Source: Anaerolineaceae bacterium (GTDB lineage: Bacteria; Chloroflexota; Anaerolineae; Promineifilales; Promineifilaceae). From it: a DNA stretch of 64,000 bases. The position numbers were made by a program, and so were the translations under genes. Of the stretch, positions 15,767 to 24,070 are shown piece after piece. Under the pieces are notes generated by a model that saw nothing but the letters and a program-made list of their open reading frames with translations, was not told the origin of the DNA and made no database searches. The stretch spans positions 1-64,000 of the forward strand of contig PABI01000049.1 of assembly GCA_002699125.1 (NCBI GenBank), in the 5' to 3' direction. How positions within the stretch are numbered: position 1 is the first letter of the stretch; every line of letters starts with the position of its first letter.

Positions 15767-16235
15767 TGCTTCCTCAATCATATACGGCTGGGACAATTAC
15801 CCCCCGACTCAATTCCCGCCTTTATGGGACTGGATGGCCATACAAATTGAAGCCAATCATTTGGTTATACCAAGGGTGGCTTTTGAAGAGGTAGACGGCA
15901 AAATACCAGAGTGTGGTCGGTGGCTCAGAGAGCATAATCTGCAACAACTGCCTGTTAACAATGCTGTAATAGCTGAAGCCATGCACATCAAGAGATTATT
16001 AGGCATTGTTGGGGACAGCTACCATCCCAAGGGTGTTGGCGAAAACGACATTTTCATTATTGCCACAGCAAAAGTGCATCAAAGCCCGTTAGTTTCAAAT
16101 GAGGGGATGCAAAATAATCTGCCAAACCAATTATCAAAATGTAAGATTCCCAGAGTATGCCTGTTTCCCGAAGTGCAGGTAAGGTGCCTTAACTTCATTG
16201 CGTTTATAAAAGAATCTGAGGCAATTTTTGGTTAG
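15753..16235 (+). CDS. DUF4411 PIN-like protein, probable toxin partner
   Basis: A 160-aa protein starting with GTG 15753, ahead of which GGAG is found 8 bases upstream. It opens with the PIN-type strand VWVFDASSIIYGW, and further acidic residues lie in VAFEEVDGKIPE and GENDIFIIATA, consistent with a metal-dependent RNase fold. DUF4411 genes commonly follow an XRE/ImmA gene as here. The coupling by overlap supports a two-gene toxin-antitoxin module; the ribonuclease activity is inferred from the family fold. Confidence 0.82.
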   Translation: MWVFDASSIIYGWDNYPPTQFPPLWDWMAIQIEANHLVIPRVAFEEVDGKIPECGRWLREHNLQQLPVNNAVIAEAMHIKRLLGIVGDSYHPKGVGENDIFIIATAKVHQSPLVSNEGMQNNLPNQLSKCKIPRVCLFPEVQVRCLNFIAFIKESEAIFG

Positions 16236-16829
16236 AATTTCATTGGCTAACTTGCTGTGTGGAGCATTTTTAGCTTAACACCGTTTAAATTAACTCTACC
16301 GAGTAGTTGGAAGCTTTTTGTATGGGAAATCCACTGCGACGTTTCTCAGGTTTGTTTTACAAGTAAAAATATCTAAACTCAGCTGTTTCCCGTCGCGTCT
16401 TGGTCGAAGATATTGGGGCTGAGATGGATATCCTTGTCACGGTGAAAGGTCCAAATCCTACATTCCAAGAACGTAAATAGGTATAGGGAACACAACTATT
16501 CTGGTGTAAGTGTTATGGGTCAATTGGTAGGTACAAAAGCTGCACCAGACTCGGCTGCTAGGGAAGCTATTGATGGTGTCCAGACACTTTTCCACCACGG
16601 CATCCCATAACCCTCGTCGGGACTAAGATTCAGCCAGTGCAGCTTTCATCATATATCACAGGCTTTACGACTTTGTTGTTCGCAGTGTCTCTGAACCATC
16701 CGTCGCTTTTCCTACATGCTGTTTTCAGTTATTCCTTTCGGTTTAATAACCTTAGTAGGCTGACCTCATGATATGCAACTAATCGTGATGAACTATGTTC
16801 ACAATGCAATTATTCGTGAAACGGCGCAA
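16236..16829. other. 594-bp spacer without a clear gene
   Basis: I see no convincing protein gene, RNA or repeat. Short frames such as 16515-16610 (31 codons, no ribosome site) are present and could be remnants. The stretch lies between the DUF4411 gene and the 3' end of the herA-like gene. Confidence 0.5.
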
Positions 16830-18752
16830 TCAGAATGGTATTTCGTCTTCTATGTCAGTTGTGGCAGGGATTTGTTTTGTACCGTGTAATAACGCTTTTG
16901 AAGTTTTTTCCTTCCACGCCCGAGCATTTACCGGCTGCCCATTAGTTTCTGTAAAATGCCGGGGGTTCATTTTCACTAACTGCTCTTGTGATTTTGGCGC
17001 ACTTACGAATAATCCTCTATTCCCGTTTCCTAATGCAACAAGTTCACCAATGATTGCATAGGGGAATACACCTGTGGTAGTGGGGCGAGGTAGTCCTTTG
17101 TAAAACTCAACAATTTTTTGATCACGATTTAGCGCCGCTTGTAAATGTTCTTCGTCAACTCCAGTACCAATACCAATACCAAGTATTTTTGTTTGAATTT
17201 GTCTAAAAATTCTTTTATCGAAATCAGCAAATGACTGAGTAATATAAAACCATCCCACACCTAATTTTCTTGTAGTTCTAATTGCATCTGCTAGAGACTC
17301 AACCATTGCTTCAACATCTTTGTTTTTTCCAACAGCCTGTGGTGCAAATCGGTGAGCTTCATCAATTACAATTAGGGCATTAGTAATTACATCCTCATAT
17401 TTTTTTGCTGGGTCGCCACGCCAAGGATTTCCTTGTTTTATTCTATATATAGATTCAGCTTTTTGACGAATACCTTCGAGGATTTCTTTTGCATATAAGT
17501 CCTTCATGCGACCCTCGACATTTATATTGAGGATAATAATTCGACGATAGATTAAAACATCATCAAGCAATTCGCTTAATGCTTTACTCTTCCCAAATTT
17601 ATCTTGAGTTTGTTTCCATATTTTGTTCAGTTTGGTCATTTTAAATGGTATTGAGACAACCGTTTCAGCCATTTTTTTTGCTCTGTCTGAGGGGTTTGCA
17701 TAAGTGGCAGCTCCAATAGTACACGCCATGTGAAAAATGTCGTCGTCTAAATCTAAATCCCCGAGTTTTTTTATGGGATCATCTTTATCCGTAAGTCTAC
17801 TATCGAGGTAAGAAGTAAAATCATCAACAGTGCGCTGTTCGTTTTCACTCCCCAGAATGCTTAATGTCTTGAAAAAATCATTCCTGCGCAGGAGTTCCGT
17901 AAAAAGTCTTGGGCTTTCTAACGCTACTTCATCCATATTCACAACGTCCACATCTTGCCCTCGGCCTACCGCTTCAAACGCTTTGTCAAGTTTCCATGAC
18001 CACCCTCCAGTCCCAAGCTCAAAGCCGCTAAATTGACCTTGGGGATCAACAATTAACATGCCCATTTCTTTACGTGCTGCAAAACCGGCAATAATTGATG
18101 CAGCCATTACAGTTTTCCCGCTTCCGGTTGCCCCAAAAACGCCAAGCATGTGAGCGTCACCCCAGCCATCATCTCCATCACCAAAGTGTTTTAGCATTAA
18201 CCCGACTGGGACGTTCGTTTCGTATAAATGTCCAATGTTATAAATTGTGTCGTGATCACCAGAAAATCTGTGTACATCTTCCGCTGATGCAAATCGCACA
18301 TCAGTCCCCATCGGAGGGATATTTCTGGGAAGTTGGTGTACATTGGAACCAGAAACAGAAACCAACGAGCCTATAGGCAATAATTCAACCTCTTTATTAT
18401 CAGCCCTACCACTTAATCCTGGAATACGCCCCTTTTCTCTTAAAAGCGCACGCAACACATTTTTTTCATGATGGTGATTGGTTGCTTCGGCATCTACGAC
18501 TTGGCATAGAACGGTTTTTGTGATTTTCTCGCTCTGTCGATTCATTTCTTCATAATCAAGTGTTACAAGGCTGCCAGTCACCTGAAGATTACTTGCATAA
18601 TCACGTAAGATCATCTTGTATTTTTGAGTTGAAGAAGGAGAAGTGATTGAACCAATTGGAGCCGCACCCTCCATAATGCCATCTGGGATTGGGACAAGCC
18701 CATCGCTTTCTTGACTATTACTATCTATTGAATTCCCATTGTCTTCGGTCAT
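16830..18752 (-). CDS. herA: HerA-like DNA translocase/helicase (DUF87)
   Basis: A 640-aa FtsK-HerA ATPase. An N-terminal barrel-like (HAS) region to about residue 190 is followed by Walker A GATGSGKT at 207-214, Walker B ALIVIDEAHRF near 465, and arginine-finger-like ITQSFADF further on. HerA hexamers drive DNA into the NurA nuclease during end resection, and such pairs also serve as anti-phage complexes. The start overlaps the nurA-like stop by 4 bp, so the two form an operon with nurA first. The C-terminal residues are low complexity. Neighbours (TA pair, methyltransferase, transposase scraps) suggest a defence island. Confidence 0.9.
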   Translation of the reverse strand: MTEDNGNSIDSNSQESDGLVPIPDGIMEGAAPIGSITSPSSTQKYKMILRDYASNLQVTGSLVTLDYEEMNRQSEKITKTVLCQVVDAEATNHHHEKNVLRALLREKGRIPGLSGRADNKEVELLPIGSLVSVSGSNVHQLPRNIPPMGTDVRFASAEDVHRFSGDHDTIYNIGHLYETNVPVGLMLKHFGDGDDGWGDAHMLGVFGATGSGKTVMAASIIAGFAARKEMGMLIVDPQGQFSGFELGTGGWSWKLDKAFEAVGRGQDVDVVNMDEVALESPRLFTELLRRNDFFKTLSILGSENEQRTVDDFTSYLDSRLTDKDDPIKKLGDLDLDDDIFHMACTIGAATYANPSDRAKKMAETVVSIPFKMTKLNKIWKQTQDKFGKSKALSELLDDVLIYRRIIILNINVEGRMKDLYAKEILEGIRQKAESIYRIKQGNPWRGDPAKKYEDVITNALIVIDEAHRFAPQAVGKNKDVEAMVESLADAIRTTRKLGVGWFYITQSFADFDKRIFRQIQTKILGIGIGTGVDEEHLQAALNRDQKIVEFYKGLPRPTTTGVFPYAIIGELVALGNGNRGLFVSAPKSQEQLVKMNPRHFTETNGQPVNARAWKEKTSKALLHGTKQIPATTDIEDEIPF

Positions 18753-20056
18753 GTTCGCTCCTCATCAAGTAATGAATCTATAATGTTTAACAATTCCGTA
18801 TTGCCTCGATATGTTTGGCGTAATTGGTAGAATGTTTTTTCTGGAACAGCTTGTAAGGCTCCCCCAATTGCGGATTTTGCTCGTAAATCGGCCAAGACCT
18901 GCGCAGTGGGCTCCATGTTTTCTCTGTTTAGAGAACGTTTTATGGAGGCCAGTAAAATTTGGAATCTTGTGCCTTGCCCCGAGTAGTCCATTGTATTGGG
19001 TTCATCTCTGCTTCTAACCAGCATTCTTTCGTGAAACTCAATGCGATAAGCCCTTGCCCAATCATACGGACGATAATAAGAGATGAATATCCGTCTACCT
19101 ACAATCTCCTGACTATCGTCACGAGGGATTCCATATTCGTCAAATACAAGCTGTCTTGATTCAAAAGGATCATCAAAAGGTGTATCATCAAAACCCGTTG
19201 CAAACCGACTTCGCTTCCATCTAATATTATCGGTTTCACTGACTGTTTGATAAAGTGACTGCGGAACTGTGAATTCTCCGGCTCTCAAAACATGTTTCAA
19301 AAGTACGCGATCATTTAATGCTGTAATGAATGTTTTATCTTTCTCTGGAACCTCATCTTCAGTTAGCATTTCGTTGAATTTGAGGAGAAAAAAACGACTG
19401 ATTCCTTGTTTTGATAAAGAAATAACTTGTTTGTTTCGGATCATTTGTAGAAACGAACCGTCTATATTCAGACTTGCATTGAACAGACGCATCCATTCCA
19501 TAATCATCGCATCTTGTTGCGGGTTTCGTCCCGCTTCAGTTATTTGAGACATTAAATTCTTATAACTAGCTAGAGCGCGACCTGTAGCTTGCATTATGCC
19601 CCAAAAAGAATGATCAAGAACAAGTAATACATCGTCATCTATTGATTCTCTATTTAGTAAGAGGAGTTCTAAGTGTATTCTAAGTAGTGTTGCAAAAGAA
19701 TCAGCATCGACCGAGTTTGGAATAGAAACAACATCTACCGTTCCTCGTTGTACTTCATTGACTATGCTCACTTTATAGGCAGACCCCACTACCATCGATC
19801 CGCCGCCACGAGGAACGACCCGACTAGCTCCATCAACTGCGGCTAATACAAAACTGTCAGAATCGTCGATATTGATTGTGTTTTCGATTAAACCATTATT
19901 TATCAAATAGTTTCGATATGGCTCTTTATACCGGGCAATAAATCGCGCAAGTTCGGCCGTTCGATCACTAAATCCTTCGGCTTCATTGAGTATTTGTTGG
20001 GCAATTTCTGCATCTAATTCAATGTCGGGCAAATCTTGAAACGAATTATTGTCCAT
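18749..20056 (-). CDS. nurA: NurA-domain nuclease, partner of HerA
   Basis: A 435-aa protein with the NurA nuclease signature: metal-binding Asp75 in AAVDGASRVVPRGG near the N-terminus, a long helical middle, and a second acidic cluster near LVLDHSFWG (about 150). NurA is a 5'-3' exonuclease and endonuclease acting with HerA; the 4-bp overlap with herA indicates a co-translated complex. Codon use is AT-rich relative to 24-37 kb, fitting acquisition. A dedicated repair role and an anti-phage role cannot be separated from sequence alone. Confidence 0.85.
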   Translation of the reverse strand: MDNNSFQDLPDIELDAEIAQQILNEAEGFSDRTAELARFIARYKEPYRNYLINNGLIENTINIDDSDSFVLAAVDGASRVVPRGGGSMVVGSAYKVSIVNEVQRGTVDVVSIPNSVDADSFATLLRIHLELLLLNRESIDDDVLLVLDHSFWGIMQATGRALASYKNLMSQITEAGRNPQQDAMIMEWMRLFNASLNIDGSFLQMIRNKQVISLSKQGISRFFLLKFNEMLTEDEVPEKDKTFITALNDRVLLKHVLRAGEFTVPQSLYQTVSETDNIRWKRSRFATGFDDTPFDDPFESRQLVFDEYGIPRDDSQEIVGRRIFISYYRPYDWARAYRIEFHERMLVRSRDEPNTMDYSGQGTRFQILLASIKRSLNRENMEPTAQVLADLRAKSAIGGALQAVPEKTFYQLRQTYRGNTELLNIIDSLLDEERT

Positions 20057-20332
20057 ATTTAATCCCCGTATTTTGCATCACAATCTCCTGTTGATCCTCA
20101 AATAAGTTCTTTACGTTCAATTCGAAAAGATGTAAAAAATGTCTCTATTCTAGTAAGGCGTAAGACAACGGATATAAGCGATAAGGAACGGCCGTTTGCC
20201 AGTCAGCCATAGCCGCGCCCTGACGACTATCTTTGTGGCCTATGTTACCCAGCGGTATACCTGCGTGACGATCAACTCAATGGGCTGAAAACGCTGCGTA
20301 GCACGCGGCGCAGCCTCTACCATATGAAGCAA

Positions 20333-20548
20333 CTAAGTGGGTAATATTATACCAATGGGAAAGGCGATAAGTTTTAGAAGCAAGATGAACACGATTAAAG
20401 AGAGATCAATGGCAGACAGTGGAGCAATACGTGTAATCACGACACGCAAAAAGGTAAGAGTGGTTGAAGCCAGCCAAATGCTAACCATCACTACGAACAT
20501 TGTTGATTGAATTTTCCAATAACGCCTGTCAAAATCGTCAACTGGCAT
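20333..20548 (-). CDS. Possible 71-aa membrane peptide
   Basis: The frame starts with ATG 20548 behind AGGGATGA and encodes two hydrophobic helices (VVMVSIWLASTTLTFL and LIVFILLLKLIAFPIGII) joined by a short basic loop. It resembles no family I know. Surroundings are decayed insertion-sequence DNA, so it may be spurious. Confidence 0.35.
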   Translation of the reverse strand: MPVDDFDRRYWKIQSTMFVVMVSIWLASTTLTFLRVVITRIAPLSAIDLSLIVFILLLKLIAFPIGIILPT

Positions 20549-20678
20549 CAAAAATCATCCCTATGTTATAACGTCCCAATGCGACATACTTCATATTAAA
20601 GACTATTTTAGATTAAAAATCATGCAACCACCTTACGTCCCAAATTACATACAAATTGATGAAGGAATTGAGCAGTAG

Positions 20679-20992
20679 TTAATGTCTGGCACACAAACTG
20701 TTTTGCTTGTTAAATGGGCCGAATTCACAGCGGTTATCCATAAAGGTTATAGCATTCACGCCGTCCAGTGCATCAGGGAATTTTTCACTGGCGGCAATGA
20801 ACTCCTCTTTAGTTTCGCAGTCAATAAAGGTCTGGTTTAAATCATCTACCGTTTCTTCCACTATCCAATGCTTGTAGGCAGCTGTAAATGTCCGCCGGTT
20901 GGCTTTCTCTGTTCGGGCAATACTTCCGGGTCCGGATGGTTGTTGGGGCTAACCCCATTTTGCTTCCGTTTGTCTGCCTGTTTTTGTGTCAT
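20679..20992 (-). pseudogene. Remnant of an IS3-type transposase OrfA
   Basis: A frame opening at 20992 (MTQKQADKRKQNGVSP, then NNHPDPEVLPEQRK) continues after a frameshift as ANRRTFTAAYKHWIVEE. Together these match the start of IS3-group OrfA proteins (the RRxFTAxYK box). Beyond this the homology stops and unrelated sequence runs to a stop at 20679. It is therefore a broken copy, both frameshifted and truncated. Confidence 0.6.
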
Positions 20993-21135
20993 ATACTGTT
21001 CCTCTTCATCCCCGAATACTACATGAAATTCGAGGCTTGGAGTGTCTCACCCTACATTGACACAATGGGAAACGCCTGCCGGAGCTCGAACTTGGAGAGA
21101 CCCCGCGGCTGCATAACAGCGCTGGCCGCCCGCCA

Positions 21136-21390
21136 GTGCAGCGTCGTGTAACGTTGAAGGTCGAGAACGGCCGTTTCCTGCGCCTGTCCCGGCAAACTCT
21201 TGTCGTCGCCTTGCTGTACGTGTGGCTGGTGGCCTTTGGCTCGGCCGTGATCAAACGAGGCGACCGCCATCTTGTCGATCGGTCAGACCGACGTGACCTG
21301 AGTATCTATCGCACCGGGTATGATATGTTGGTAAGGTGCTTGATTAACGGGAAACCTATCTCAATTCGAGGTGTTCCCTACTTCACTTGA
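21136..21390 (+). pseudogene. Remnant of a transposase C-terminus (IS4-like)
   Basis: The frame encodes RRVTLKVENGRFLRLSR, then LVVALLYVWLVAFGSAV and a final basic segment, a pattern typical of the last 80 residues of IS4-family transposases. Upstream the frame is broken by stops and shifts, so the catalytic part is gone. It is probably a decayed scrap between the nurA and methyltransferase genes. Confidence 0.45.
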
Positions 21391-21640
21391 ATTTGTGCCA
21401 GGTAGCTAGGGAACCGTGGGAACAATATTTGATTCACCTAAATCGCAAAATGATAGAAACGTTGGGCAGCTTGATTGAGCGCATCTTGCCCAAGAGCATC
21501 CATGCGGTAACAAGTGTTGGTTTTGAACTCAAGGTCAGCTTGTTTATTTTGGCCATATGCTTTGGCCATGTTTTTAAGGTAGCAACTTAGATTGTTTACA
21601 GTATCAATGTATTGCCGAAATGACTTGAGTATAAAATTTA

Positions 21641-22801
21641 TCATATTTCAGTCTGATGCTTGCCCCATGATTCTAATATCGGAGCAAAGCTGTCTTTAAA
21701 TATTTGGGCTAATAAGGGAGGAACTGCGTTGCCAACTTGTTTCGACTGTTCGAACATTGTACCAAACACGCGAAAATCATCTCCAAAAGATTGAAGACGT
21801 AATGCTTCACGTATAGTGATTACTCTATTTTGTTCATAGTGGGAGAACCTGCCAGAACTGGGGTATTGCACCCATGCTGTAATTGTCTGCGCAGGCTTAT
21901 CTTGCCATAGTCTGCCATACGAAGAATCGTAACCCTTCTTCGGACGCAATCGCTTGGGAAGATCGTGGTATGCTTGCCCTTCTTCTAATACATTGAGCCT
22001 TTCAACTTGTACTGCATTTAACGCTCTTGACGAATGATTGAAAACATGATTTCGGCGTGGGGCTAATTGTTGTGCATACTCAGACTTTTCGTTGAAATAA
22101 ATTTTTGAGTCGAAAGAATCGCGTCGATCTGCTACTTCTCTCACTGGTAAATCGCCGATTGCATCTTTTGCTCCAATCCATTGAGGCAATAAATCTCCCG
22201 CTTCCGAATGCGTTTCGGCGGGTTTCTCAGGAATTTGTCCAAGTTTTTTATGAAACGCTAAATAGATAAGCCGAGAGCGTCTTTGTGGGATTCCATAATC
22301 GGCAGAATTAACAGTCCAATACTTTACAACATAACCTAATTTTTCGAGGTTTTCAACAAAATGATCGTGATAAATTCCATTGTGGTGTGTTTTCATTTCT
22401 GGCACATTTTCCATAAAAACACATAATGGTTCAATCCCTTTAATTAACCTTAATGTATGCAAATACAAGGTGTTTCTTTCGTCTTGTTTTTTAGAGGCGG
22501 TTCTATTGTTGCGTGAATATGATTGGCAAGGTGGTGATGCTACTAAACATCCTAATTTACCAGGTGTTAAACCTATTTGTTTTAGCAATTCACTTGCAGA
22601 AAGTTTTGAAATATCGCGGAATAGAATTTGTGTTGAAGGGTGATTAAACTTGTATGTTTTGAGGGCAATTTGCTCTATATCAACCGCAAGTAGGGGTTGC
22701 ATAGCAACTGTTTTGCCAACTTTTGACATGCCCCAACTATTTCCTCCACAGCCAGAGAATAAATCAATAAAAGATAAATGTGGATTACTAAAAAACGGCA
22801 T
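21641..22801 (-). CDS. C5-cytosine DNA methyltransferase, orphan
   Basis: A complete 386-aa enzyme that methylates cytosine at C5. Motif I is IDLFSGCGG, motif IV is SPPCQSYS with nucleophile Cys92, motif VI is MENVPEM, motif VIII is PQRRSRLIY, and motif X is KQVGNAVPP; a variable target-recognition region lies between about 230 and 310. No restriction endonuclease gene is beside it; the neighbours are transposase remnants. It may be the solitary part of a lost restriction-modification unit or a self-protecting mobile gene. Its target is unknown, although CGGCCG-type sites abound in this genome. Confidence 0.92.
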   Translation of the reverse strand: MPFFSNPHLSFIDLFSGCGGNSWGMSKVGKTVAMQPLLAVDIEQIALKTYKFNHPSTQILFRDISKLSASELLKQIGLTPGKLGCLVASPPCQSYSRNNRTASKKQDERNTLYLHTLRLIKGIEPLCVFMENVPEMKTHHNGIYHDHFVENLEKLGYVVKYWTVNSADYGIPQRRSRLIYLAFHKKLGQIPEKPAETHSEAGDLLPQWIGAKDAIGDLPVREVADRRDSFDSKIYFNEKSEYAQQLAPRRNHVFNHSSRALNAVQVERLNVLEEGQAYHDLPKRLRPKKGYDSSYGRLWQDKPAQTITAWVQYPSSGRFSHYEQNRVITIREALRLQSFGDDFRVFGTMFEQSKQVGNAVPPLLAQIFKDSFAPILESWGKHQTEI

Positions 22802-22841
22802 ATAATTTTATCACAAATGATTAGATACTATTATAGACAAA

Positions 22842-23501
22842 TTAAGCAAACTTCAAAAAGAAACGAGAAGTGCGCAAATGCAGCCAGTGTGCAGCGGGAT
22901 AGTTAATGAAAGTGAAGAGCGTCCCTTTGTCTTTGGTCAGACAATTGACCGCTTTGGCATATTTTGCCGCGTACTCTTTCTGAAAGCGGGCCAGTTCGGC
23001 CAGCTCGGTTGGTTTATCAGGGGCACGCATGATTTCATGCAGCTGGGACTTGGCGCGGGGCTGGAGTCGTTGCGGTAACTTGACTAGAACGTTGGCGATC
23101 TTGTGCACCCAGCAGCGCTGTTCGGCTGTTTCTGGGAAGACCTGATGCAGTGCAGCCCAAAAACCCAAAGCGCCGTCGGCAATGGCCAGTTTGGGTGCAG
23201 ACAGCCCCCGCTGTTTGAGAGCCTGCAATGAGCTTGCCGAAATGTAACGCAGCAGCGTGGACCAGGATTCGGTTGACTCCCGGTCGCCATCTTCCAGGGC
23301 AATGACCTCTTTAACGCCATCGGGGCGGACGCCGATGACCACCAGGCAGGCCAGCCGGTCATCGCCCAGGCGGACGTTGAAATGCACGCCATCGGCCCAG
23401 ATGTAGGTGTAGGTTTTGTGGGTTAACGGCCGTTTGCGCCACGCTTTGTAATCGTCCCACCAGACCGGCACACAAATGAAGAGATCGAATTCGGCTTTCA
23501 T
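22842..23501 (-). pseudogene. IS256-family (mutator-type) transposase, truncated at both ends
   Basis: The 219-residue frame covers the central part of an IS256-like transposase: first catalytic Asp in WADGVHFN, second in AIADGALGFW, and the RCWVHKIANVL motif. The N-terminal DNA-binding third is missing, and the frame ends with LHLRTSRFFLKFA just where the catalytic glutamate region should start. The element is therefore inactive. The methyltransferase starts 40 bp past its end. Confidence 0.85.
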
Positions 23502-23550
23502 GCCTACTCAGAGCCCATATGAAAATGGCAACAGGGCCGCGAATGCCGGT

Positions 23551-23898
23551 TGGTTATTATTAACTTGCATGAAACGGCGTATCTTCTCATCTCTTGGTTG
23601 TTTTCAATTAACTTGAAATAAACTTTGGTCATTATCATTTCCCTTGAAATCTCATTACCATTTGCCAATGAAATATTTGTTACCGTTGCTTTAGGTCATT
23701 CCCAATTAAGTTGAAATCCTGGATGGGTTATTTTCAACTTGGATGAAATGGCGTACCCCTTACGCCACTGGCTGATTTCAACTAACTCGAAATAATCTTC
23801 GTACATTTTCAATTCTCCTGAAACAAATTGTCATCCTCGTTGAAATAGTTTTATTGTCACCTCTGGGCGATTTGTTCATTTATAGTGGGATCCTTCAG
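23551..23898. repeat. Diverged tandem duplication of about 174 bp
   Basis: Bases 23551-23724 align with 23725-23898 at a constant offset of 174, roughly 60-65% identical by eye, best at ATGAAAYGGCGTA (23569 and 23743). Each unit contains several TTTCAA...TTGAAA-like dyads; TGAAA cores lie at 23569, 23613, 23644, 23668, 23711, then 23743, 23787, 23818 and 23840. No gene lies here. It could be a transposon end, a partition-like site or a regulator array. Confidence 0.7.
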
Positions 23899-24070
23899 AT
23901 CTGCCGGACAAATAAGCAACAAATAATCTGAAAATTGTAACAAAGCGAGTATAATCAACTATCACCATCTTGATTGCAAAAAATTAACCAAAAAAACGAA
24001 ACGCATACAACGGGGATTCATTAGTACCAAAAACAATTTGGTTGACCCAAGGAAGAAAAGGAGCATCCCT

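Noticed and set aside
16440..16470. T-loop-like GGTCCAAATCC, possible tRNA
   Set aside because: No acceptor stem or anticodon arm can be folded around it.
23551..23898. CRISPR array
   Set aside because: The short cores are unevenly spaced and the long unit is a two-copy tandem duplication, not repeats with unique spacers.
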